This document shows positions 23,745 through 31,178 of a stretch of 64,000 bases of DNA, piece after piece. Source of the stretch: Bin87 sp965261925 (GTDB lineage: Bacteria > Chloroflexota > Dehalococcoidia > Lucifugimonadales > UBA3495); contig OZ253486.1 of NCBI GenBank assembly GCA_965261925.1, positions 1,178,001-1,242,000 on the forward strand, given 5' to 3'. Position 1 is the first letter of the stretch; every line of letters starts with the position of its first letter. A program made the position numbers and the translations under genes. Below the pieces are notes generated by a model, which worked only from the letters and a program-made list of their open reading frames with translations, made no database searches and had not been told where the DNA came from.

Positions 23745-23907
23745 TGTCCAGCCAAACGTCACCAGTGCGATAGTCTACCCGCATTGGCTTGGCGCCATGT
23801 TTCAGCGAAAAAAGCAGGATGCGACCGGATGCTAGAGCCATAGCCACTACGGGGTGCTTGGCAGTGCCCATTGGACGTTCGGCGACAGCAGAGTCGTTGA
23901 GTTCCAT
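23725..23907 (-). CDS. Small hypothetical protein
   Basis: A 60-residue ORF. ATG 23907 is chosen because AGGAGG lies 8 nt before it; an in-frame GTG at 23916 is inside the spacer. The sequence contains a hydrophobic stretch (HPVVAMALASGRILLFSLK) and a basic-to-acidic tail (RVDYRTGDVWLDSESATK). I do not recognise it. The very good ribosome binding site is the main support. A second tiny frame overlaps its end. Confidence 0.55.
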   Translation of the reverse strand: MELNDSAVAERPMGTAKHPVVAMALASGRILLFSLKHGAKPMRVDYRTGDVWLDSESATK

Positions 23908-24079
23908 TGTCGACACCTCCTAGTCAGGGGGCATATCATGATTGTTGCTTGCTAGGCAATTGCCGTCGAGTCAACCCCTTCGCAGCACTATAGCACGGTA
24001 ATACGGTAGCATCGAAATATCAGATCGATTCGTTCAACATTCGATATCGTTGAATGGCGCCTCTGAGGGACCCTGCATA

Positions 24080-24117
24080 GGATTAGAACGTCTGCCCTTT
24101 GGTTACTTTGCGACATG
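24080..24117 (+). repeat. 38-nt element, copy 2 (encodes GLERLPFGYFAT)
   Basis: Second copy of the element at 23311-23348, in the same orientation, 769 nt away. Here the frame ends directly with TGA after FAT. The two copies flank the two tiny minus-strand ORFs. Confidence 0.5.
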
Positions 24118-24154
24118 AATCCCTTTCCATTGGCTGCCATGCATTGCTGATCCC

Positions 24155-24619
24155 ATGCGCGCGCTGATCCAGCGGGTAACGTCAGCATCCGTCACCATTG
24201 ACGGCGCCGACATTGGCCACATCGGCCCGGGCCTGGTGGTTCTACTGGGCGTCGCCCATGGTGATGACGACGGCGACGCGCGTTACCTGGTCGACAAGAT
24301 CGTCAATATGCGCATCTTTGCCGACGATCAGGGCCGCTTAAACCTGTCGGCCCTCGACGTGGGCGGAGAGTTGTTGGTCGTGTCCCAGTTCACCCTCCAC
24401 GCCGACACCCGCCGTGGCCGGCGACCCGATTTCACCGCTGCCGCCGACCCCGAATCGGCCAACCGCCTCTACGAACAGGCCGTGGCAATGTTCCGGGAAT
24501 CCGGCCTCACCGTGGCCACCGGCGAGTTCCAGGCATACATGCAGGTCGCCCTGCAAAACGACGGCCCGGTTACCATCATGGTTGACAGCGCCGACCGCGG
24601 TCGGCCTCGGCGCGGCTAG
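24155..24619 (+). CDS. dtd: D-aminoacyl-tRNA deacylase
   Basis: A 154-residue Dtd protein, the normal length. It removes D-amino acids (and Gly) mischarged on tRNA. The start MRALIQRVTSASVTIDG, the conserved S-Q-F-T-L segment (SQFTLHADTRRGRRPDF, around residues 77-93) and the cis-Pro motif NDGPVTI (around residues 136-142) are all present. The enzyme is a cytoplasmic dimer. No strong ribosome binding site is seen before ATG 24155. Confidence 0.95.
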   Translation: MRALIQRVTSASVTIDGADIGHIGPGLVVLLGVAHGDDDGDARYLVDKIVNMRIFADDQGRLNLSALDVGGELLVVSQFTLHADTRRGRRPDFTAAADPESANRLYEQAVAMFRESGLTVATGEFQAYMQVALQNDGPVTIMVDSADRGRPRRG

Positions 24620-24645
24620 CCGGTCTTATCGCTGGCGGCCGGGGT

Positions 24646-25176
24646 CTACCGGTGCCAGCCCATTCCCTTGTACATCCCGCGCAGGAAGGCGATCTGCCCG
24701 CCGTGGGAGACGCAGTCCCAGGTCATCTGACCCAATGCCGCCGCCACCGTGCGCGGTTCCGACACCGGCGGGATGATCTTCGCCTGCTGCATCTGGGCTT
24801 CCGTCAGTCCCGGCAGGTATTGCCGCAGCGCCGAGCGCACCTGCTCGAAGTACTCCATCTGCAAGGCCCGTGACGGCGGTTGCCAGTCGCAGACCATCTG
24901 GTGCGTCCAGCCCAGCCCCCGGTTCTCGCCGTCCGCCGGCATCCCGTAGTGCTGCTCCCAGTTGTTCGTGTCCCAGATCTGCGGCAGGTCCCTCAGCCGG
25001 GTGTTAATGAACGAATCCATCACCCGGGACAGGTGCCACAGGATCCAGGCCACCGAGTTGCAGTCGTCGGCCGGAATGCGGAGCAGTTCGTCGTCGTCCA
25101 GGTCTTTCAGCGCCAGATCGACGGTGGTGAAGTTGTTTTCCAGGGCCGAAATGAGGCCGTCGGCGGCAGCGGGCAT
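24646..25176 (-). CDS. DinB family protein
   Basis: A 176-residue helical protein; ATG 25176 follows AGGAGG, whereas the frame open further upstream lacks one. WILWHLSRVMDSFINTRL carries the first metal-binding His of the fold, and DCVSHGGQIAFLRGMYKGMGWHR the late H-x-x-x-H-like helix (His-Gly-Gly-Gln instead of H-x-x-x-H). DinB-superfamily enzymes are metal-dependent thiol transferases or stress proteins. The role is unknown. It is convergent with dtd and divergent from ligA. Confidence 0.85.
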   Translation of the reverse strand: MPAAADGLISALENNFTTVDLALKDLDDDELLRIPADDCNSVAWILWHLSRVMDSFINTRLRDLPQIWDTNNWEQHYGMPADGENRGLGWTHQMVCDWQPPSRALQMEYFEQVRSALRQYLPGLTEAQMQQAKIIPPVSEPRTVAAALGQMTWDCVSHGGQIAFLRGMYKGMGWHR

Positions 25177-25336
25177 GGTGGTCGCCTCCTGGTTGTGGGT
25201 GAAGGGAAACGTGCTCAGGGAAACGAACTCTAGGATAACAGTTACGGGGGCTGCGTACACGGTTTCGGTGCATCCTCCCGCCTGCCGGGACTATACTATC
25301 GGTAATCCCCAGCCATCAATAGCAGGACAAATCCAG

Positions 25337-27439
25337 ATGAGCAGTCTATCTCCTGAACCGGCTCCTGACGGCAATCCATTAGCCCGCGCTCGTGAGCTTC
25401 GTGACCAGCTCTGGTTCCACAACGAGCGTTACTACAACGACGACGCTCCCGTGATCAGTGACGGCCAGTACGACGCGCTGATGCAGGAACTCCGCGACCT
25501 GGAGGCCGAACACCCCGAGGTCCGTTCCGCCAGCTCTCCCACCCAGCTCATCGGCGGCAGCGCGTCCGATCGCTTCCCCCAGGTACAGCATCCAATTCCC
25601 ATGCTGAGCCTGGCCAACGCCTTCAGCCGGGACGACCTGGAGGCGTGGCACCGCCGCGTCACCGACCTCTTGGACGGCCAGACCTTCCGCATGGTGGCCG
25701 AGCTCAAGATCGACGGCCTGGCGGTGCGCCTCGTCTATCGCGAAGGAGCATTTGTCCTGGGAGCCACCCGCGGCAACGGGCAGACCGGGGAGGATGTCTC
25801 CCGCAACCTGCGCGAGGTGGAGAGCATCCCCCACGCGCTCCACGGCGATTTCCCCGCCGATCTGGAAGTACGAGGTGAGGTGTACCTGCCGCTGGACAGC
25901 TTCCAACGCATGAACGAGGAGCGCGCCCGCAACGGCGAGCCGCTCTACGCCAACCCCCGTAACACCGGCGCCGGCACCATCCGCCAGCTGGATCCGGAGG
26001 TTACCCGCAGCCGCAACATGCAGATCTGGACCTACAGCTTCAACGACGCCGGCGAAGCGTCCATGCCCGCCGGCCACTGGGCCGCCCTGGAACGGCTGCG
26101 CTCCTACGGCTTCCGTATAAATCCCGAGAACAGTGTCTTCAACACCGTGGACGAGGTTTGCGAGTTCTACGATGATATGCTGGCCCGCCGACATGACTGG
26201 AACTATGAGGCCGACGGCGTCGTGGTCAAGGTCGACAGCCTCTCCCAGCAGAACTCCCTCGGCTTTGCCGGCCGTGAGCCCCGCTGGGCCATCGCCTACA
26301 AGTTCCCCGCCGAACGCGCCAACACTCGACTGCTGGACATCATTATCAACGTTGGCCGCACCGGCAGCCTGAACCCCCAGGCCATCCTGGAGCCCGTGGT
26401 GGTCAGCGGCGCCACCGTCCAGCACGCCTCCCTGCACAACGAGGAGGATATCCACCGCAAGGACATCCGCATTGGCGACATGGTGGAGATTGAGCGGGCC
26501 GGTGATGTCATTCCCCACGTCATCGCGCCGGTGGAAATGCCGGAAGAGGAACGCGGTCCGGTCTTCCGCATGCCCGAGCGGTGTCCCGTGTGCGAAACCG
26601 CCATCGTCAAGGAATTGGGCGACGCCATGCACCGCTGCCCCAACTCAGCCTGCCCGGCACAGTTCTTCGAGTCGCTGAAGCACTTCGTCAGTCGCGGCGC
26701 GATGGACATCGACGGCCTTGGCGAGCGGTGGTGCAGCATCCTCATCGACCGTGGGCTCGTCACCGACGTGTCCCACGTGTACCGGTTGACATCGGAACAA
26801 CTCACCGAGCTCGACCGCATGGGCGACAAGCTCTCCACCCGCATCCTCGACAACGTTGAGGCCAGCAAGAAACGCCCCCTGGCCCGCATCCTCTTCGCCC
26901 TGGGCATCCTGCACGTCGGCGCCGAGGTGGCCGAGTTGCTGGCCGCCCGCCACGCCAGCATTGAGGACATTGGGGAGGCATCCATAGACAAACTCACCGA
27001 GATCGACGGTATCGGCCCCCGGATCGCGGAGAGCATCGTCAACTACTTCGCCACCACCCGCAACTTGGAGACCATCTCCGGCCTGCGCAACGCCGGCGTT
27101 CAGCTCTGGCACGAACTGGCCCCGGTCGACGCGTCCGCGCAGCCGTGGAAGGGCCAGACCTTCGTCATCACCGGCACCCTGACCTCCATGACCCGCCGCG
27201 AAGCCGAAGGCAAAGTGAAAGCCCTGGGTGCGTCCACCTCATCGTCAGTCAGCCGCAAGACCAACTGGGTCGTCGCCGGCGAGTCCGCCGGCACCAAGCT
27301 GGCTACCGCCGAACGCCTGGGCGTACCCGTTTTGGACGAGGATGCGCTGGTGGCTCTCCTCGAAGACCCGTCCGCAATCGGCGGTTTCCAGGTCGAGGGC
27401 GCGGATGCTGCGGCTGAGCAAGGCGCCCTGGTGTTGTGA
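25337..27439 (+). CDS. ligA: NAD-dependent DNA ligase LigA
   Basis: A 700-residue ligase that seals nicks in replication and repair using NAD+. ATG 25337 gives the standard N-terminus (domain Ia with WFHNERYYNDDAPVISDGQYD for NMN binding). The adenylated lysine is Lys124 in K-I-D-G. The OB fold, a four-Cys zinc finger (Cys416, Cys419, then HRCPNSACP), the helix-hairpin-helix repeats (LTEIDGIGPRIAESI) and a C-terminal BRCT domain (about 607-690) follow in the usual order. All motifs look intact. Confidence 0.96.
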   Translation: MSSLSPEPAPDGNPLARARELRDQLWFHNERYYNDDAPVISDGQYDALMQELRDLEAEHPEVRSASSPTQLIGGSASDRFPQVQHPIPMLSLANAFSRDDLEAWHRRVTDLLDGQTFRMVAELKIDGLAVRLVYREGAFVLGATRGNGQTGEDVSRNLREVESIPHALHGDFPADLEVRGEVYLPLDSFQRMNEERARNGEPLYANPRNTGAGTIRQLDPEVTRSRNMQIWTYSFNDAGEASMPAGHWAALERLRSYGFRINPENSVFNTVDEVCEFYDDMLARRHDWNYEADGVVVKVDSLSQQNSLGFAGREPRWAIAYKFPAERANTRLLDIIINVGRTGSLNPQAILEPVVVSGATVQHASLHNEEDIHRKDIRIGDMVEIERAGDVIPHVIAPVEMPEEERGPVFRMPERCPVCETAIVKELGDAMHRCPNSACPAQFFESLKHFVSRGAMDIDGLGERWCSILIDRGLVTDVSHVYRLTSEQLTELDRMGDKLSTRILDNVEASKKRPLARILFALGILHVGAEVAELLAARHASIEDIGEASIDKLTEIDGIGPRIAESIVNYFATTRNLETISGLRNAGVQLWHELAPVDASAQPWKGQTFVITGTLTSMTRREAEGKVKALGASTSSSVSRKTNWVVAGESAGTKLATAERLGVPVLDEDALVALLEDPSAIGGFQVEGADAAAEQGALVL

Positions 27440-27529
27440 TAACGTGAGAGTAAGCGATCCGTCCCGAATACGCCGCGAACTACTCCCAAATATAAGCTTT
27501 CGACGCTAGAATTCGCCCATTCGGAAAGA

Positions 27530-28372
27530 ATGGCGTTAAATCCGTTGAGAACTGGTACGGACACCGAAATGTCGCTGCTCACCGCCGACCCGCAGGCACT
27601 GGGTATCGCCTGCCGGATCCACGAACTGGCCGGAGCCAGCCAGACCATCCTGTTCGGTTCCCGCGCCCGGGGCGATCACCAACCCGGCTCGGACATTGAC
27701 GTCCTTATCATCAAGGACACCAGGCCCACCGAGCGCTGGCTCGAGAACCTGCGCGAACAGGCAAGGCGGCTCCAGAAAACCCGACTGCCGCAAGCCTCCG
27801 GCATCGACGTGCTGTGCATGACCGAGGCCGAATTTATGAGAGACCGACGCCTCAGAAACCACTTGGCCAACTCAATAGCCAAACAGGGATTTCAAATCAT
27901 GCCGGAAGAAAGACTGGATCGTCCCAGCGACAGCCCGGAGGAGCGGACCAATTGGCAGGACGTCCGCGACCGGCTCAACGACGCCACCGATGCGGCCGAA
28001 GATCTTCAGTTGTGGCGCAACTCTGGTCTCGTTGCACAGATGTCCGACAAAGGAGTGGGGAGAGCCGGCCAGACCGCCCTCGAAAACGTCTACAAAGCCA
28101 TGCTTGGTGCCCACGGGTTCGAATATCCCGTCAGCGGCAGGGACGGCCACAACCTGCGTATTCTGGTCGACCGGATACGTCGTGACCTGGATTGGCCCTC
28201 AGACCAACCGGTTCCGGGAGAAGAACACCAGTATCTCAGCGAGTTCGGCGGCGCCGGTCTGTACGCCAGCGAACATCCTGCCCTCGACAAAATGGGCATT
28301 GCCACCGACATTCCACAAGCCGTCGAACAGCTAAAAAACGTTGTCCAACGAGCCATGCCCGGGGTCTCATAG
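27530..28372 (+). CDS. MNT nucleotidyltransferase fused to a HEPN domain
   Basis: A 280-residue fusion. Residues 40-60 hold the minimal nucleotidyltransferase motif: Gly43-Ser44-R-A-R-G, then Ser54-Asp55-x-Asp57, with a third acidic residue likely in SGIDVLCM. Residues about 140-275 form a HEPN-like helical domain (QTALENVYKAMLGAHGF followed by GRDGHNLRILVDRI). In MntA/HepT modules these are two genes: the MNT antitoxin polyadenylates (AMPylates) the HEPN RNase. Here one chain carries both. ATG 27530 has GGAAAGA upstream; ATG 27569 is a possible alternative. It follows ligA by 90 nt. Confidence 0.8.
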   Translation: MALNPLRTGTDTEMSLLTADPQALGIACRIHELAGASQTILFGSRARGDHQPGSDIDVLIIKDTRPTERWLENLREQARRLQKTRLPQASGIDVLCMTEAEFMRDRRLRNHLANSIAKQGFQIMPEERLDRPSDSPEERTNWQDVRDRLNDATDAAEDLQLWRNSGLVAQMSDKGVGRAGQTALENVYKAMLGAHGFEYPVSGRDGHNLRILVDRIRRDLDWPSDQPVPGEEHQYLSEFGGAGLYASEHPALDKMGIATDIPQAVEQLKNVVQRAMPGVS

Positions 28373-28552
28373 CCACCCCGCGCACTGCTCCAGTCGAATG
28401 TTCCCCGGTCTATTGCTCTCGGAAATACCAGGGGATATACCGTTAATGGTTTCAGCTATTATCCATCCAGCAACCGTTCCTTGCACGCGTAGGAACCGGT
28501 AGCCCAACTTGCGCACGAATTCGATCCGGCACGTCACAAACGCGGGGGAAAT

Positions 28553-29887
28553 ATGACAACAGAAACCAATACTCCCGTCGAAGAGAGAATCGTCAGTATC
28601 CTGCGACAACTGGGCATCGAACGGGCCCATTTCGCTGCCCGAAATCTTGGCGACTGGCGCGGTATGGCCGTGAGTTCTCCCGAGAGCATCGCTTCCCTGA
28701 CCCTGGTCTGTCCCTTGGGGTTCGATGCCCAGACGCTGGCGCCCTTGGGCGAACGACTGCTGGTGTTCAACGCCGACCGTGGCGGCGCGACGGAGACCAT
28801 AGACCGCAACCTGGCGGGCCTGCCGGCCGCAGCAAGCGTCGCCCTGGTCGATTACGCCTACCCGAACAACTACGCCGACATCGGAGCGGAACAGGGCAGC
28901 CACGTCTCGCCGGCGATGCTGGACTTCCTGTCGAATGCGGACGCGCACAATGGCCCGGCCGGCGTGTCTCCCGCTGTTTCGGAGGGCGAGGTTGACGGCG
29001 TCTACTTCAGCGTCCAGGGTTCGGGACCGCCGCTGGTCCTGATGCCGTTGGGCGCGGCCCCGTCCCAATGGGACCCGGTGATGGCGGGTTTTGCCGAACG
29101 ATATTGCGTCGTGACCCTCACCGGGCCCGCGTTGGGCATGGTGGGCAGCCTGGAGGGAAGGGGTCGCACGCCCGGATACCTGTCCGCCGTGGGCAGCCTG
29201 ATCGAGGCGGCGCAAATCCAGCCCGGCGAGAGGGTCCTGGAGGCCGGCTGCGGCACCGGCGTGCTCTGCCGCTGGGTGGCCCGGGAGACGGCCCGTCAGA
29301 ACCCCGTCGTCGGTATGGACGTCAACCCCTACTTCCTCCGGGAGGCCGCTGAGATTGTCCGGCGCGAGGGCGTGGGAGATGTGGTGAGCTTCCGCGAAGG
29401 CAGCGCCGAGACATTGCCTTTCGAGGACAACAGTTTCGACGTCGTTTTCTCCAGCACCGTCATCCAGCGGGTCAACGCGGACCTGATGCTGCCCGAGTTG
29501 GTGCGGGTCGTCAGGCCAGGCGGCAGGATAGCAGTGCTGGGCCACGCCCACGACATGAATCGCTGGGTGAATCTTCCGCTGGGTTCTGCCCTCAAGTCCA
29601 GGATCGAGTCGCCCCCGTGGGTCGATGATCCCGGGCATCCCCAGGGTTGCGATGACGCTTCCCTCTACCAGCGTTTCGCGCGGCTGGGGTTGACCAACAC
29701 CAGGATGTTCCCCTTCATCAGCACCTTCTCGGAGCCGATACGGTTGCAGTTCCTCCAGGGCGGCATCCTGCCCACCCTGAACGCCGAGGAAGCCGCGGAG
29801 TGGCGGGCCGCGGCGGACCAGGCGCAGGCCGACGGCACCTTCTTCATATCCACGCCCTTCCACTGCGCGGTGGGAACCAAGCCATAG
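28553..29887 (+). CDS. Methyltransferase fused to alpha/beta-hydrolase remnants
   Basis: A 444-residue protein. Residues about 205-444 are a class I SAM methyltransferase (motif I VLEAGCGTGVLCRW near 229, then SAETLPFEDNSFDVVFSS and LVRVVRPGGRIAVLGHA). The first 200 residues look like two pieces of an alpha/beta hydrolase in swapped order: residues 20-130 like the second half (ERAHFAARNLGDWRGM where a G-x-S-x-G elbow would be, but without Ser), and residues 145-200 like the first half (VDGVYFSVQGSGPPLVLMPLG). No hydrolase triad is present. Acceptor unknown. ATG 28553 is preceded by GGGGGAA. Confidence 0.7.
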   Translation: MTTETNTPVEERIVSILRQLGIERAHFAARNLGDWRGMAVSSPESIASLTLVCPLGFDAQTLAPLGERLLVFNADRGGATETIDRNLAGLPAAASVALVDYAYPNNYADIGAEQGSHVSPAMLDFLSNADAHNGPAGVSPAVSEGEVDGVYFSVQGSGPPLVLMPLGAAPSQWDPVMAGFAERYCVVTLTGPALGMVGSLEGRGRTPGYLSAVGSLIEAAQIQPGERVLEAGCGTGVLCRWVARETARQNPVVGMDVNPYFLREAAEIVRREGVGDVVSFREGSAETLPFEDNSFDVVFSSTVIQRVNADLMLPELVRVVRPGGRIAVLGHAHDMNRWVNLPLGSALKSRIESPPWVDDPGHPQGCDDASLYQRFARLGLTNTRMFPFISTFSEPIRLQFLQGGILPTLNAEEAAEWRAAADQAQADGTFFISTPFHCAVGTKP

Positions 29888-29910
29888 ATTGGCAACCAAC
29901 CGCAGCCAAA

Positions 29911-29948
29911 AGGGGAGCGCGGCTGGTACGTAACATGCCCTCGCTCCC
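29911..29948 (+). terminator. Hairpin after the methyltransferase gene
   Basis: GGGGAGCG (29911-29918) and CGCTCCCC (29941-29948) pair perfectly around a 22-nt loop, followed by CCTCTT. It starts 24 nt after the stop. The rest of the gap up to 30182 shows nothing recognisable. Confidence 0.45.
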
Positions 29949-30182
29949 CCTCTTGCAACGCCACCTCGCGTGAGTTTGACGGGAGGAGTGGAGTCTGGCG
30001 AGTGCGGCAAAGCCGTATCCAGGCATCTATTGGGCGGTTTACGATTGTGTTGTGTCGCTGAAAAGGCCATCGCAACTACTGGAACTGTTAGTCTACGGCC
30101 TGTTTACATTCAGATGGGAGACTCTCGGCAAGCCCATCTGACGCCCTTCGCTACACTCGAAAACCAGCCAGGGAGCAACGAG

Positions 30183-30541
30183 ATGTCCACTGACTCCTAC
30201 CGCCAGAGTGCCCACACCCTGCTCCAAAAGGCCCGAGACGAGCTCGTCGCAGGCGATGCGCGCCAAGCTTCGGAAAAAGGCTGGGGCGCCGCAGCACAGA
30301 TGCTCAAGGCATCGCACAGCAAGCCGGCGTCCAGCACCACAGCCACGCCGCCCTCGCCCAAATCGCCAGCAACGTACACGGACAGACCGGAGAGGACAAT
30401 ATCGCCACCTGGTTTGCCGTCGCTCAGAACCTCCACATCAACTTCTACGAGGACCACCTATCCGACGAGTTCGTCCACATCTACCTCAACCAGATCTCCC
30501 TTCTGGTCAATCGCCTCGACCGTTACCTCGCCGAAATCTGA
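30183..30541 (+). pseudogene. Frameshifted HEPN/PaREP1-like gene
   Basis: ATG 30183 has GGGAG upstream and opens a frame reading ARDELVAGDARQASEKGWG and AAAQMLK, typical of PaREP1/HEPN proteins. At about 30309 the homology moves to another frame (IAQQAGVQHHSHAAL, AVAQNLHINFYEDHL, LVNRLDRYLAEI) and ends at TGA 30539-30541. One missing base near 30309-30310 explains it. The rejoined product would be about 119 residues and is clearly related to the protein at 12774-13127. Either the gene is broken or the assembly lost one base. Confidence 0.75.
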
Positions 30542-30721
30542 ATGTAAACACGCTCCAGGAGAACCGAAACCGCGGCGCCTGCAAAGACTGCAATGAGTCG
30601 TCCTGACCCATATCTTCGTTTGCGCTGCTCGTCTTCATATACCATTGGTGGCGTTTACGGCATATCAAGGATGAGTATGCCCCGTTGAGGATGCCAAACC
30701 GCAACGAGGCGAGCGCGTTCC

Positions 30722-31156
30722 CTACCGTATCAGCCCGTAAACCCGGTCCGGCTGGACCCTGACAATCACCCCGTCCTGTTGTTTCATCGCGCGGTCGTAT
30801 TCCTCCCAGTCCGGGTGCTCGTTGTCGCCGCACGCCCTGAACGCCGTGCGCAGCATCTGGCGCATCTCCTCGTCGTCGGTATTTTGGTAGTCGTGCAGGG
30901 TGACCGTCCCCTCCGCCACCGCGAACTGCCGCCAGTCCTCCGCCACGGCCATCACGTTGCACCGGTTGTTCCGCCGCAGGTTCCGCACCTTGTAGGATGT
31001 CCCCCGCACGGTAACAAAGACAGGACCGTCGTCGCCCTCGAAAGGCGAGACGCCGCATACCACGATGCTGGTCTGCGCCGATCCGTCCTGGCGGAAGGTG
31101 TTGATCACGCCCCGGTGGTTGTTCGCGAAAAAGTTCCGCACATCGCTGAATTCCAT
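30722..31156 (-). CDS. PPOX/FDOR-type split-barrel oxidoreductase, probably F420-dependent
   Basis: A 144-residue protein started by ATG 31156 after GGAGG. NNHRGVINTFRQDGSAQTSIVVCGV, the TSYKVRNLRRNNRCNVMAV strand and the C-terminal VQPDRVYGL match the FDOR-B group (PPOX-class, F420 or FMN). Such enzymes reduce small molecules with F420H2. The presence of cofE at 39875 shows that this organism can make F420, which supports but does not prove that cofactor. The neighbouring DUF2298 gene lies 22 nt downstream on the same strand (minus strand order: 33629 to 31179, then this gene). Confidence 0.82.
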   Translation of the reverse strand: MEFSDVRNFFANNHRGVINTFRQDGSAQTSIVVCGVSPFEGDDGPVFVTVRGTSYKVRNLRRNNRCNVMAVAEDWRQFAVAEGTVTLHDYQNTDDEEMRQMLRTAFRACGDNEHPDWEEYDRAMKQQDGVIVRVQPDRVYGLIR

Positions 31157-31178
31157 TGTTGCCTCCGGTTGTCCTGTG

